Shown piece after piece: positions 21,001 through 28,632 of a stretch of 64,000 nt of DNA (within the stretch, counting starts at the first letter, position 1; the number at the start of each line of letters is the position of its first letter). Both the position numbers and the translations under genes were made by a program. The DNA comes from Oxalicibacterium faecigallinarum. Its GTDB lineage: Bacteria; Pseudomonadota; Gammaproteobacteria; Burkholderiales; Burkholderiaceae_D. Location of the stretch: NCBI RefSeq assembly GCF_014635705.1, contig NZ_BMDI01000002.1, forward strand, positions 372,001-436,000, in the 5' to 3' direction. The notes under the pieces were generated by a model that saw only the letters and a program-made list of their open reading frames with translations, was not told the DNA's origin and did no database searches.

Positions 21001-21047
21001 TGATTGCCGGGTTTGTCGGCCGCTATTCATCGCTGGACCAACAGTAA
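15051..21047 (+). CDS. chpA: Hybrid chemosensory histidine kinase ChpA/PilL (multi-HPt, CheA core, REC)
   Basis: CheA-like kinase of 1998 residues driving type IV pilus motility. The first ~700 residues are divergent helical regions, including an HPt-like segment (YLHQAHGALQIIDVDG). Three HPt domains follow with candidate phospho-histidines H761 (FHTLKGSSRMVG), H1048 (AHSLAGSSATVG) and H1252 (LHTVKGSARMAG), separated by acidic, Ala/Val-rich linkers. Next come the dimerisation helices (GEVSISRSRLETEV), the ATPase N-box (HLLRNAIVHGIES), the G-box (GRGIGMDVVRSEA), a CheW-like domain, and a C-terminal receiver with D1922 (MLVDIEMPRMDGFD). ATG 15051 is preferred over an in-frame GTG at 15033. No pilK or chpB methylation genes follow; the cluster ends at a terminator. 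Confidence 0.93.
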   Translation: MNTPSSSSSPGGREPFDTGPLSWVIGEISEALTRSRVALGEALSGDADTRSTSLRQAKAYLHQAHGALQIIDVDGVAIITETVEELFERFEAEQLELNASSIDAIVLAYQALVEYLEELLAGLPHQPVRLFPYYRGLLEVRGAERIHPADLFFPNLAIRPQLPAATQHLSADDYVGLRKRFERALLTYLKSDAAFGKTGALAMRDVVQHVESAQTNSQARAFWWVMAGFTDAVASGQIPAELYVKQLFARINLQIRRLGEGSFSIAERLLRDALFFIARIQQPSPAVQQICMVYQLDGVVPQDYETRRYGQVDVQSLAAAKERLAQAKILWNRLAGGDAGVVPTFELEMNALADAGSRLATPALSKLLKELSGIARHAAHTAPGDALSLEIATSLLFVEHALQQITHLPDDFSERADALTARLLSAVAGEPLTVSASWLDEMSREAQQRQTMAVLSSELQSSLRQVEKGLDAYFRDPQQRAGLSDVNSVLYQISGALAVLDHDDAVRATRHVQDAVRGFLESDAVPDVAAFEQVANNVGALGFFLETLQLHDDGKRVRFRFDDEHGVFHAERTERPTGDELTVKVDVPARVAPAKEVIDAGVAAEPATAATLPTVEDELLQRQLESQALVRSLAAEPDNVLLQSQLKESLEQVRMDATLVDNPDAGDRARNLIDMLESPDFVPTHNVLDDLALVAPSPSPVVETIAPLVAPETEEEIDAELLDIFLTEAVEVLACVAENLPASRSAPHNQEYLTTLRRSFHTLKGSSRMVGLSAFGNTAWSIEQVLNLRLSEGQGNSEMYALVAHAASELGAWVLDMQTMGRSDRTGQALIDAAERVKNGEPFRLEESAAIVPSSPQMDEFDATASSSDSGPARTTVSTEENANVVPTASTTTDVDLSEPELGDDALASFDAFNAAVSETEVEVQETSDHAQEETVDVISPDPTASDAVTVVDEPVDAQAAESANETEQSPEPGKPIADVIDFPGNPMAVARVEDNIKRIGDLEISLPLHSIYLAETDELVRRLVQDFGEWRHEPDRQVSMVAVHAAHSLAGSSATVGFTPLHRLAHALELVLQYLSRKPVKLLLTEYDVLDQSVERIRDMLKAFALGDMPQADQEQIQALEAMLEDFEFRSLATTDVVVQTEEDVTFDQGIPLLSDVLAPALAVESTEIPDVTVEEVVAASPTLQESDYAPAAEERLDPTLIIRDEIDADLLPVFIEEGRDMLPQMAEILRAWQHNTGDTAAPQALLRLLHTVKGSARMAGAMTLGQHMHEMETRIENIAHAGYPSTIALEDLLSRYDHALQLFEQLQNGELPSISPAAVAAETDVVADDPSTVPAAELVEVTPLLPLSSDKLLPAPVTPDSRAVTTPAASPLVRVRADILDRLVNQAGEVSISRSRLETEVGTIRQSLGELSDNVSRLREQLREIEMQAESQITSSMGSSADREFDPLEFDRFTRLQELTRMMAESVSDVGTVQQTLHRTVESASTDLSAQARLTRDLQQDLMRVRMVQFASISERLYRVTRQASKEMDKRVNLDIRGSGVEIDRSVLEKMTGPFEHLLRNAIVHGIESREKRRAAGKNDIGELRIEVRQEGNEVVIQFSDDGQGLNIDGIRNKASAVGLLSDETVLSDAEVTDLIFHPGFSTAEEVTELAGRGIGMDVVRSEAASLGGRVAIVSEPGVGAQFTIHLPLTLAVTQVVLLATGGRIYAVPAVLVEQVQQLKSGALTQAYNDGMIMWQSHRVPMHYLSTLLGDVDAAPVTQQYSPLLILKSGAERIAIHVDEVIGSREVVVKNIGPQLSRMIGITGATVLGSGDIVLILNPVPLAQRAAVENQRAPRLSAFDTPDGMGAVAEMSSSDGTGTADPVQGLRTTPIVMVVDDSLTVRRVTQRLLTREGYQVVLAKDGVDALEHLQSVTPDVMLVDIEMPRMDGFDLTRNIRDDERTRAIPIIMITSRTAAKHRNFAMELGVNEYLGKPYQEDVLLELIAGFVGRYSSLDQQ

Positions 21048-21058
21048 GTTGGTATAAA

Positions 21059-21085
21059 AATCCCGCCTGCGAGCGGGATTTTTTT
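21059..21085. terminator. Terminator shared by chpA and phrB
   Basis: TCCCGC (21061-21066) pairs with GCGGGA (21073-21078), flanked by A residues before and seven T after. It can end both the chpA transcript and the convergent photolyase transcript. Confidence 0.88.
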
Positions 21086-21098
21086 GGGTAGACAGATA

Positions 21099-22580
21099 TC
21101 AGGATTCAGTGACCTTCTTGACGACGGCATAGCGCTGCAAGGTTCGGGCGCGTGCCTCTTCATGCTGGATGATGGGTTTGGGATAGTTTTCTCCCAGCAC
21201 CACGCCGGCTGTTTGCAGCGACGTTGGCGCCGCTTTCCATGGCGCATGAATGTGCTTGTTCGATAGCTGGGCGAGTTGCGGCAGATAGCGACGGATGAAC
21301 TTGCCATCCGCATCGAACTTCTCGGATTGTGTAACCGGATTGAAGATGCGGAAATACGGTTGCGCATCACAGCCAGAAGACGCGGCCCATTGCCAGCCGC
21401 CATTATTGGCAGACAGATCGAAGTCATTCAGTTTTTCTGCAAAATAGCGTTCGCCCCAGCGCCAGTCGATGCCCAGATCCTTGATGAGAAAAGACGCGAC
21501 AACCATGCGCAAGCGATTGTGCATGTAGCCGGTTTGGTTGATCTGGGCCATTGCGGCATCGACCAGTGGATAGCCTGTGCGTCCTTCGCACCACGCTGCG
21601 AACAGCGCTTCGGCATGTTTGCCGCTTTCCCATTTGATGGCGTCATAAGCGGGTTTGAAGGCATGGGTTTCAACATGCGGATGGTGGTGCAGGATCATGA
21701 AATAGAACTCGCGCCAGATCAGTTCCGACAGCCAGGTGGCCGCGCCGGAATTGCCTGCGCCATTGCCGGCTCGCATGGTGAGCAAAGCGCGACGGACAAG
21801 GGCGCGCGTCGATACGGTACCGAAACGTAAATGGACTGACAGATAGGACGGCCCTTTGACTGCCGGAAAATCACGGGTCTGATGATACTGGGACATGCGT
21901 TCGCCAAAGTCGTCAAGCAGCATCTGACCGCCATTCATACCTGTCGGTATCTTCAGTTCATGCAGATTGGATGGCGTAAAGCCGAGTTCCTTGAGCGATG
22001 GCATATGCTGCAAGGCTTTGGGGGCTGCTGCGAGCTGTCCTTGTTGCGACTCGGTGTCGTAGGCCTGCAACCAGGCGTCTTCCGGTCCTGTATGCAGTTT
22101 CTTCAGCCAGGCATTCTTGTAGGGGGTGAACACGGAAAAAGGCGTGCCGGATTGCGACAAAACCTCGTCACACTCAAAGATGACCTGATCCTTGAATGTG
22201 TAGAGTGCACGTCCAGCTTTGTTGAGTGCCGTCGCGACATTCTGGTCGCGTTTGATGGCAGCCGGTTCGTAGTCGCGGTTGGCGAAAACGGCATCGGCGC
22301 CAAGGGCCTGTGCCAATTCTGGAATTGCACGCTCTGCCGCGGCATGCAGGACGATCAGTTCGCCCCCCATTTCTTGCAAGGCGGCACGAAGTTCCGTCAG
22401 GCTGGCATGGATGAAGTCGATACGTCTGTCCGGTCTGGGCAGATCGTCTAGAATGGCGCGGTCAAAAATGAAGGCGCAATAGACTTGCCGACTTTGTGCG
22501 AGGGCGTGATGCAATGCGGCATGATCGAAATGACGCAGATCGCGTCGGAACCACACCAGTGCGGTGTCGAATGTGGGCAT
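21099..22580 (-). CDS. phrB: Deoxyribodipyrimidine photolyase (class I CPD photolyase)
   Basis: Flavoprotein that splits cyclobutane pyrimidine dimers with light. 493 residues from ATG 22580. The N-terminal antenna domain begins ALVWFRRDLRHFDHAAL. The C-terminal FAD domain has WRWGERYFAEKLNDFD, the strongly conserved NNGGWQWAASSGCDAQPYFR, and NPVTQSEKFDADGKFIRRYLP. The reading frame stays open far upstream, antisense to yqgE and ruvX, but homology starts only at MPTFDTALVWFRRD. It is a single gene on this strand. Confidence 0.95.
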   Translation of the reverse strand: MPTFDTALVWFRRDLRHFDHAALHHALAQSRQVYCAFIFDRAILDDLPRPDRRIDFIHASLTELRAALQEMGGELIVLHAAAERAIPELAQALGADAVFANRDYEPAAIKRDQNVATALNKAGRALYTFKDQVIFECDEVLSQSGTPFSVFTPYKNAWLKKLHTGPEDAWLQAYDTESQQGQLAAAPKALQHMPSLKELGFTPSNLHELKIPTGMNGGQMLLDDFGERMSQYHQTRDFPAVKGPSYLSVHLRFGTVSTRALVRRALLTMRAGNGAGNSGAATWLSELIWREFYFMILHHHPHVETHAFKPAYDAIKWESGKHAEALFAAWCEGRTGYPLVDAAMAQINQTGYMHNRLRMVVASFLIKDLGIDWRWGERYFAEKLNDFDLSANNGGWQWAASSGCDAQPYFRIFNPVTQSEKFDADGKFIRRYLPQLAQLSNKHIHAPWKAAPTSLQTAGVVLGENYPKPIIQHEEARARTLQRYAVVKKVTES

Positions 22581-22674
22581 GATCGGTTTCAAATGACAAT
22601 TTGGTCGGGGCGGCGGCACGTCGAAAAGCGGGTTTTCTGTATGCCGCCGGACGGACAGGCAGGCCAAAAACGGC

Positions 22675-22702
22675 CTGACCGATTGTGCAAAACTGCTAAA
22701 AT
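22675..22702 (+). promoter_or_regulatory. Candidate sigma-70 promoter of the yqgE-ruvX-pyr genes
   Basis: CTGACC (22675-22680) and TAAAAT (22697-22702), separated by 16 bases, lie 8 bases before the yqgE ATG. The match is moderate and the predicted leader would be extremely short. Start-site data would be needed to accept it. Confidence 0.35.
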
Positions 22703-22709
22703 AGCGGCC

Positions 22710-23369
22710 ATGCCGAAGCAACGCAAGACCAGCAATTCTCCCTCTGATCCGGGTTCTCTCCCGGAATTCCCTGATTTTTCCTCCAGTTCCGACGATCGGC
22801 CGGCAGGCTTGAGTCTGGCAGACCATTTTCTGATTGCCATGCCCGCCATGCAGGATCCCGTTTTTGGCGGGACAGTTGTGTATCTGTGCGAGCACAATAC
22901 GAGCGGTGCCTTGGGCGTCATCATCAACAAGCCGACGGACATGACGGTGGAGAACCTGTTGAGTCGGATTGATCTGAAGCTGGAAATCGCGCCCGAACCA
23001 TCCGCGCCGCACGACATGGTGCTGTATGGCGGGCCGGTACAGTCTGATCGCGGTTTTGTCCTGCATGTGCCGCAGGGCGTGTTTTCGTCCACCATGGCCG
23101 TGACCGAGACGGTCGCCATGACGACGTCCAAGGATATTCTGGAAGCAGTGGCGCGCGGCGAAGGCCCTGACCAGATGCTGGTCAGTCTGGGCTGTGCGGG
23201 TTGGGGTGCCGGCCAGCTTGAGGACGAGATTGCTCGCAATGGCTGGCTGACAGTCCGGGCAGACAGCACGATCCTGTTCGATCTGCCTTTGGAAAAACGT
23301 TTTACTGCCGCTCTCAAGTTGCTGGGTATCGATCCGCTGATGTTGAGTGCGGAGGCTGGTCATGCGTAA
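22710..23369 (+). CDS. yqgE: YqgE/AlgH family protein (UPF0301)
   Basis: 219-residue conserved protein of the UPF0301 family, role not established (linked to alginate regulation as AlgH in Pseudomonas). Family motifs: FLIAMPAMQDPVFGGTVVYLCEHN, GALGVIINKP, LYGGPVQSDRGFVLH, and VSLGCAGWGAGQLEDEI. The ATG at 22710 begins a proline/serine-rich N-terminal extension of about 30 residues before the conserved core, which makes it longer than E. coli YqgE. It is followed by ruvX with a short gap, the same order as in Pseudomonas (algH-yqgF-pyrR-pyrB-pyrC'). Confidence 0.9.
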   Translation: MPKQRKTSNSPSDPGSLPEFPDFSSSSDDRPAGLSLADHFLIAMPAMQDPVFGGTVVYLCEHNTSGALGVIINKPTDMTVENLLSRIDLKLEIAPEPSAPHDMVLYGGPVQSDRGFVLHVPQGVFSSTMAVTETVAMTTSKDILEAVARGEGPDQMLVSLGCAGWGAGQLEDEIARNGWLTVRADSTILFDLPLEKRFTAALKLLGIDPLMLSAEAGHA

Positions 23370-23393
23370 GATGGCAGAGAGCGTCTTGCTCTG

Positions 23394-23783
23394 ATGGAAA
23401 CGGTGCTCGGTTTTGATTTTGGGCTGAAGCGGATTGGTGTTGCCGTGGGCAATACGGTGCTCAGACAGGCACAACCGCTGGCCGTGATTCGTGCGGCGAC
23501 CAATGACGGCAAGTTTGCCGAGTTGGGCGCGTTGATCAGGGAGTGGCAGCCAGCCTTGTGCGTCGTCGGCTTGCCGCGTCATCCTGACGGTGCCGAGCAT
23601 GAAATGACCGTGCGCTGCCGTCGTTTCGCCAACCAGTTGCATGGGCGTTTTGATGTACCAACCGTACTGGTGGACGAGCGGTATTCGTCTGCCGTGATTT
23701 CTTACCAACGTGGCGAAACGATCGACGATCGTGCGGCCGCAATCATCCTTCAACAATATTTCGATGACGAATCCCAATCCTGA
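23394..23783 (+). CDS. ruvX: RuvX/YqgF family Holliday junction resolvase-like nuclease
   Basis: RNase H-fold protein of 129 residues with the first catalytic Asp in GFDFGLKRIGVAVG, then VVGLPRHPDGAEHEM and the late acidic motif VDERYSSAVIS. In E. coli YqgF acts in processing of the 16S rRNA 5' end, and homologues have junction resolvase activity. The last 20 bases overlap the pyrR start, suggesting tight coupling. Confidence 0.92.
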   Translation: METVLGFDFGLKRIGVAVGNTVLRQAQPLAVIRAATNDGKFAELGALIREWQPALCVVGLPRHPDGAEHEMTVRCRRFANQLHGRFDVPTVLVDERYSSAVISYQRGETIDDRAAAIILQQYFDDESQS

Positions 23784-24276
23784 TTTCGACGCCGAGGCGA
23801 TGTATGCGACCTTGCTGCAACAGGTCAAATCCGGCCTGGCACAGGTCGAGAACGTCGCCATTGTCGGCATTCATTCCGGTGGTGCCTGGCTGGCAGAAAG
23901 ACTGGCTGCCGATCTGCAACTGACGGATCGACTCGGCTTTATCGACGTGTCGTTTCATCGCGACGATTACGCAGAAAAAGGCTTGAAGGTGGATGTCAAA
24001 TCGACGCAGATCGCTTTTGATGTCGAAGGGGCAACGGTCGTGCTGGTCGACGATGTGCTCTATACCGGTCGTACGACACGTGCAGCGATCAATGAGCTAT
24101 TTGACTATGGCCGTCCGGCGCGTGTGATGCTGGCAGCATTGGCGGATCGCGGTGGACGTGAATTGCCGGTCGCTGCCGATTTTGTGGCGCAAACCATTTC
24201 CATTCCCGACCAGCGTCAGCTGGTCTTGCAACGGGCCGACGATGGCCGTTTTTCCCTGACGGTGGATCATGCTTAA
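23764..24276 (+). CDS. pyrR: Bifunctional pyr operon regulator/uracil phosphoribosyltransferase PyrR
   Basis: PRTase-fold protein of 170 residues. The PRPP-binding loop [17 protein letters not shown] is at residues 92-108 and the N-terminal strand reads [17 protein letters not shown]. The ATG at 23764 lies inside the end of ruvX in another frame. In-frame starts further upstream would add residues without homology. PyrR binds pyr mRNA leaders in Gram-positive bacteria. In betaproteobacteria its regulatory role is less clear, and no anti-terminator structure is evident ahead of pyrB, which overlaps by eight bases. Confidence 0.92.
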   Translation: MTNPNPDFDAEAMYATLLQQVKSGLAQVENVAIVGIHSGGAWLAERLAADLQLTDRLGFIDVSFHRDDYAEKGLKVDVKSTQIAFDVEGATVVLVDDVLYTGRTTRAAINELFDYGRPARVMLAALADRGGRELPVAADFVAQTISIPDQRQLVLQRADDGRFSLTVDHA

Positions 24277-25228
24277 TCCGCAATTGAACAAGAATGGTGA
24301 GTTGCAGCATTTGCTCACCATCGAAGGCCTGCCCAAGGCACACATTCTGCACATTCTCGATACGGCCTCTTCCTTTGTCAGCATTGGTGATCGCGAGGTG
24401 AAGAAGGTGCCGCTGATGCGTGGCAAGAGTGTCTTCAATCTGTTTTTTGAAAACTCGACCCGCACACGCACGACATTTGAGATTGCAGCCAAGCGACTGT
24501 CTGCCGATGTCATCAATCTGAATATCGCGGCGTCCAGCTCGAGCAAGGGCGAGTCGCTGCTCGATACGATCGACAATCTGTCGGCCATGCATGCGGACAT
24601 GTTTGTGGTGCGACATTCGCAATCGGGCGCACCGTATCTGATTGCCAAGCATCTCAATGACACCAAACAGCATCATGTACGTGTCGTGAACGCCGGGGAT
24701 GGTCGTCACGCGCACCCGACGCAGGGTTTGCTGGATATGTACACCATCCGCCACTACAAGAAGGATTTCAGCAATCTGAAAGTGGCGATAGTGGGCGATA
24801 TTCTGCATAGCCGCGTGGCGCGTTCCGATATCCATGCCTTGACAACGCTGGGTGTGCCGGAGGTGCGGGCGATCGGACCGCGTACCTTGTTACCGAGTGG
24901 ACTGGAGCAGCTCGGTGTGCGTGTCTTCACCGATATCAACAAGGGCTTGAAGGACGTCGATGTCATCATCATGCTGCGTTTGCAGAACGAACGCATGAGT
25001 GGCGCCTTGCTGCCATCGGCGCAGGAGTTCTTCAAGAGCTATGGCCTGACGATTGAACGTTTGGCGCTGGCCAAGCCTGATGCGATCGTCATGCATCCGG
25101 GACCAATGAACCGTGGTGTCGAGATCGAATCGGCGGTTGCCGATGGCACGCAAGCCGTGATTCTGCCGCAGGTGACCTTTGGTATCGCGGTACGGATGGC
25201 GGTGATGAGTATTTTGGCGGGAAATTAA
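24269..25228 (+). CDS. pyrB: Aspartate carbamoyltransferase catalytic chain (PyrB)
   Basis: Condenses carbamoyl phosphate with aspartate in de novo pyrimidine synthesis. 319 residues. The carbamoyl-phosphate loop [12 protein letters not shown] is at residues 60-71, and [11 protein letters not shown] supplies the catalytic Lys. Other landmarks are [16 protein letters not shown] and the aspartate-binding region MLRLQNERM. No pyrI regulatory-subunit gene follows. Instead the adjacent pyrX encodes an inactive dihydroorotase-like protein, the arrangement known from Pseudomonas, where the two form a dodecameric enzyme. Confidence 0.96.
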   Translation: MLNPQLNKNGELQHLLTIEGLPKAHILHILDTASSFVSIGDREVKKVPLMRGKSVFNLFFENSTRTRTTFEIAAKRLSADVINLNIAASSSSKGESLLDTIDNLSAMHADMFVVRHSQSGAPYLIAKHLNDTKQHHVRVVNAGDGRHAHPTQGLLDMYTIRHYKKDFSNLKVAIVGDILHSRVARSDIHALTTLGVPEVRAIGPRTLLPSGLEQLGVRVFTDINKGLKDVDVIIMLRLQNERMSGALLPSAQEFFKSYGLTIERLALAKPDAIVMHPGPMNRGVEIESAVADGTQAVILPQVTFGIAVRMAVMSILAGN

Positions 25229-25231
25229 ACG

Positions 25232-26515
25232 ATGAAGATCCATATCAAGAATGGTCATCTGGTCGATCCGGCAAACGGCATCGATGCACAGCAGGACGTT
25301 TATATCGCAGCGGGAAAAGTGGTTGGCATCGGTCAGGCGCCGGAAGGTTTCGCTGCCAGCAAGGTGATTGATGCAACTGGCTTGATCGTGGCCCCGGGCC
25401 TCGTCGATTTGAGCGCGCGTCTGCGCGAGCCTGGGTATGAACACAAGGCTACGCTGGAATCCGAAATGCAGGCGGCAGTGCAGGGTGGTGTGACGAGCCT
25501 GGTTTGTCCGCCGGATACGGATCCCGTGCTGGATGAGCCGGGTCTGGTTGAGATGCTCAAGCATCGCGCACGCTTGTTGAATCAGGCGCACGTTTATCCA
25601 TTGGGTGCATTGACGACGAAGCTGGAAGGCAAGTCACTGACAGAGATGGCTGAGCTGACCGATGCCGGTTGTATCGGCTTTTCGCAGGCTGATCAGCCGA
25701 TTCTGGATACCACCGTTCTGTTGCGTGCATTGCAGTATGCGAAGACATTCGACTTCACGGTCTGGTTGCGTCCGCAGGATCCGCATTTGGGACGTAGCGG
25801 TGTGGCCCATAGTGGGCCAGTCGCGTCCCGCCTTGGTTTGTCCGGTGTACCCGTGATGGCTGAGACGGTTGCCTTGCATACGATTCTTGAACTCGTCCGT
25901 GTCACAGGGGCACGCGTGCATCTGTGCCGCATGTCGACAGCGGCGGGGCTGGAACTGGTGCGGGCTGCAAAGAAAGAGGGCTTGCCGATTACCTGTGACG
26001 TGGGTGCGCATCACGTGCACATGACGGAGATGGATATCGGCTTCTTTGATTCCAATGCGCGCCTGAATCCGCCGCTGCGCGGCCAGCGTGATCGTGATGC
26101 GATTCGTGCCGGTCTGCTGGATGGCACGGTTGATGTGATCTGTTCTGATCACACGCCTGTTGACGATGATGAAAAATTGCTGCCGTTCGGTGAAGCGTCA
26201 CCCGGTGCAACAGGATTGGAATTGCTGCTTTCCCTCGCATTGAAGTGGGGGGAAGAATGTGCAGAGCCTAAAAAAGCGGTAGCGCAGGCCATTGCCAAAG
26301 TCACCAGTGACGCTGCGCGCATCGTCGGTTTGCAGGCCGGTCAGTTGGGCGTTGGCAGTGTCGCCGATGTCTGTCTGTTTGATCCTGCAGTGCATTGGAA
26401 AGTGGAGGCTGCCGCACTGGCTAGTCAGGGCAAGCACACACCGTTTGTCGGTTACGAGCTGGCAGGTCAGGTCAAGGCCACGATCGTTGCAGGTCACATC
26501 GCGTTTCAGCGTTGA
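25232..26515 (+). CDS. pyrX: Non-catalytic dihydroorotase-like subunit (PyrC'/PyrX)
   Basis: 427-residue class I dihydroorotase homologue lacking the zinc-binding residues. The usual HxH of the DxHVHLREPG motif is replaced (GLVDLSARLREPG, with S61 and R63). The His expected in the HLCHVS motif is Arg (HLCRMS, R233). The fold remains recognisable through VIDATGLIVAPGLVDL, VCPPDTDPVLDEP and ICSDHTPVDDDEK. By analogy with Pseudomonas PyrC', it probably serves as a structural partner of PyrB rather than an enzyme. It starts three bases after the pyrB stop. A genuine catalytic pyrC must then lie elsewhere in the genome. Confidence 0.9.
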   Translation: MKIHIKNGHLVDPANGIDAQQDVYIAAGKVVGIGQAPEGFAASKVIDATGLIVAPGLVDLSARLREPGYEHKATLESEMQAAVQGGVTSLVCPPDTDPVLDEPGLVEMLKHRARLLNQAHVYPLGALTTKLEGKSLTEMAELTDAGCIGFSQADQPILDTTVLLRALQYAKTFDFTVWLRPQDPHLGRSGVAHSGPVASRLGLSGVPVMAETVALHTILELVRVTGARVHLCRMSTAAGLELVRAAKKEGLPITCDVGAHHVHMTEMDIGFFDSNARLNPPLRGQRDRDAIRAGLLDGTVDVICSDHTPVDDDEKLLPFGEASPGATGLELLLSLALKWGEECAEPKKAVAQAIAKVTSDAARIVGLQAGQLGVGSVADVCLFDPAVHWKVEAAALASQGKHTPFVGYELAGQVKATIVAGHIAFQR

Positions 26516-26560
26516 GACTTTGTTGCGCGCACATGCCGGTATCCAGAAAGGCTGACTAGC

Positions 26561-27301
26561 GTGATCATGTGGCCTTTTCTGCGCGTCATTCTCCACCTGC
26601 TGCAGGGATTGGCAACCAGCGCCATTGTCTTTCCGCTGGTCAGTGCGGCCCGTCGTGAAGCGCTCGTCAAACATTGGTCACGCGGGCTGTTGCGTATCTT
26701 GCGCGTACGCGTCGATCATCATGTTTCTGATGTGCCGTCAGACAAACGCTCTGTGCTGGTGGTCGCCAATCATGTGTCGTGGCTGGATATCTTCGTCATC
26801 AATTCCGTACAACCCTGCCACTTCGTCGCCAAGGCAGACATCCGCAGCTGGCCTTTGTTGGGATGGTTGTGTGAACAGGCCGGCACGATTTTTATCGCGC
26901 GTGGAAAACGGCGCGAGACAAGGCGTGTGCAGGAAGGATTGGTGACGGGACTCTTGCGCGGACAGCGTATCGCTTTTTTTCCGGAAGGGACCACATCGGC
27001 GCAAGGTGTGCTCTTGCCGTTTCATTCCAACCTGTTCGAGGCGGCGATCGCTGCTGCCGTACCGATTCAACCTTATGCTGTGCGCTATCTGCATGACAGC
27101 GGTGCTTTGCATAAAGCCGCTGATTTTGTCGGCGATACGACGTTCGTCGACAGCATGATGCTGATTCTTAAAGCCCGCGGGATGCGCGCCGAACTCACTG
27201 AATTGCCGTTGATCGAAACGACGGACTCGGATCGCCGTGTATTGGCACAACAGGCGCATGCTGCAATTGGCAGTGTGTTGCAAGCCAGGCAGGCTGTCTG
27301 A
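26561..27301 (+). CDS. plsC: 1-acyl-sn-glycerol-3-phosphate acyltransferase (PlsC family)
   Basis: Membrane-associated acyltransferase of 246 residues, probably making phosphatidic acid. The catalytic HX4D motif is NHVSWLD (H71, D76) and the substrate motif FFPEGTTS is at about 139-146. An N-terminal hydrophobic helix (about residues 5-28) anchors it. The GTG at 26561 is taken, with ATG 26567 as an alternative two codons in. Its stop directly abuts that of the convergent apaH gene, leaving no intergenic space. Confidence 0.88.
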   Translation: MIMWPFLRVILHLLQGLATSAIVFPLVSAARREALVKHWSRGLLRILRVRVDHHVSDVPSDKRSVLVVANHVSWLDIFVINSVQPCHFVAKADIRSWPLLGWLCEQAGTIFIARGKRRETRRVQEGLVTGLLRGQRIAFFPEGTTSAQGVLLPFHSNLFEAAIAAAVPIQPYAVRYLHDSGALHKAADFVGDTTFVDSMMLILKARGMRAELTELPLIETTDSDRRVLAQQAHAAIGSVLQARQAV

Positions 27302-28126
27302 TCAGGATTTGCCAGGGCGTTGATGTTGCGGACAATCGACCTGAATCAGTGAGCGATCCTGCAGATTGATCGCTGTCAGTTTTCCTCCCCAGACACAACC
27401 TGTATCCAGTCCCAGCAGATTCGGTCGCACTAACAGCCCCAGCGTTGACCAGTGACCGAACACAACGGTTGTGTTCGCGGTACCTCGGTTCGGCATATCG
27501 AACCATGGCTGCAAGCCTGCAGGAATTTGCTCAATTCCTTCTGCCGTCTTGAAATCCATCGTGCCATCGCGGTTGCAAAAGCGGATGCGCGTCAAGGCAT
27601 TGACGATCACCCGCAGGCGATCAATGCCTTGCAGTTCATCATGCCAGCCGGCTGGCGCATTGCCGTACATATTGCGCAGAAAGTCGACCCAGTCATCGCG
27701 TTGCAATGCATTTTCCACCTCCCGTGACAGCGCAACCGTTTGTGCGACAGACCATTGCGGCAAAACACCTGCGTGCACAAACAAACGATCGTCTTCTGCA
27801 AATGCCAGCGGCTGGTGACGCAACCATGTCAGTAACTCCTCGCGATCATCGGCTTGCAGAATGTCATCCAATGTATCGGATGCGCTGGGTTTTCTGAGCC
27901 CGCACGAAACGGCGAGAAGATTGAGATCGTGATTGCCGAGCACGATGCGGGCGCGCGGGCCCAGTGCCTTGATGCGTCGTAATGTGGCGAGTGACGCCGG
28001 ACCACGATTGACGATATCGCCAACAAAAATCAGTTTTGCATCCGGAGTATGTGTGTCAATGGCATCCAGCAAATGACTTAATTGTCCATTGCAGCCTTGC
28101 AGATCACCGATGGCGTAAGTTGTCAT
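27302..28126 (-). CDS. apaH: Symmetrical bis(5'-nucleosyl)-tetraphosphatase (ApaH)
   Basis: Calcineurin-fold phosphatase that hydrolyses Ap4A to two ADP. 274 residues from ATG 28126. Metal-site motifs: GDLQG (7-11), GDIVNRGP (36-43) and GNHD (64-67), then [10 protein letters not shown] and VFGHWSTLG. An upstream in-frame start would add 29 residues without family similarity, so the ATG giving [12 protein letters not shown] is used. Confidence 0.95.
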   Translation of the reverse strand: MTTYAIGDLQGCNGQLSHLLDAIDTHTPDAKLIFVGDIVNRGPASLATLRRIKALGPRARIVLGNHDLNLLAVSCGLRKPSASDTLDDILQADDREELLTWLRHQPLAFAEDDRLFVHAGVLPQWSVAQTVALSREVENALQRDDWVDFLRNMYGNAPAGWHDELQGIDRLRVIVNALTRIRFCNRDGTMDFKTAEGIEQIPAGLQPWFDMPNRGTANTTVVFGHWSTLGLLVRPNLLGLDTGCVWGGKLTAINLQDRSLIQVDCPQHQRPGKS

Positions 28127-28632
28127 GAAAATAATTAAAAGCGACTTTGCCTCGATTGTAGCCTTGATTCGCCATCTGTCAGCCTGACCGTATTGTTTTT
28201 GGCTAGTTATCACGCTGGCGTTTTTAATTAAATTCCAAGGCTGGAAAATAAATCAGATTGCGAGTGGCTGGTTTATTTTCAGCCAATTATTAAATAGTGG
28301 AGTCGCTTTAAATGAAATGCAGCAATGTCAGGAATTGCAGTCGCAATTGGTCAGGCAGGTGCAGGAACGTTCAGCCATGAGCAGGCGCAGCAATTGCTTG
28401 GAGCAATAGGGCAGGATGTTGTTGTAATTTGTGAAACTATTTCGATTGGGACTGGTCTCAATAACGATTTGCCATTGGGAGAAACTTTTAAATAAAGCTC
28501 TTTTCGTTTATTCGATCAAATCTTCGATATTTAAAATGAATTCAGGCGAAAAAACGACGCGGCTGTTAAAGTAATCGCCGTTTTGTGTTTTATTTCTCTT
28601 ATTCATTCAATGTCGTAAAAAAGGAGCCTCTC
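28127..28632. other. AT-rich intergenic region upstream of the H-NS-like gene
   Basis: About 500 bases between divergent apaH and the H-NS-type gene, visibly richer in A and T than its surroundings (for example 28211-28320 and 28495-28620). It contains one small open frame (28325-28495), described separately. No RNA gene, insertion sequence or clear terminator was recognised. AT-rich curved DNA of this kind is a typical H-NS target, so autoregulation is a reasonable inference. Confidence 0.5.
28325..28495 (+). CDS. Possible small ORF, 56 residues, unknown
   Basis: ATG-to-TAA frame beginning MSGIAVAIGQAGAGTFSHEQ and ending LPLGETFK. Composition is plausible for a protein (Gly/Ala-rich start, one Cys), but no family is recognised. 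No convincing ribosome-binding site stands at the right distance: GGAG around 28299-28302 is about 22 bases upstream and better placed for another, very short frame. It may be a remnant or chance frame. Confidence 0.22.
   Translation: MSGIAVAIGQAGAGTFSHEQAQQLLGAIGQDVVVICETISIGTGLNNDLPLGETFK

Noticed and set aside
22581..23870. A 430-codon open upstream extension of the photolyase frame
   Set aside because: It is antisense to yqgE and ruvX, which have clear family motifs. Photolyase homology begins only at ATG 22580.
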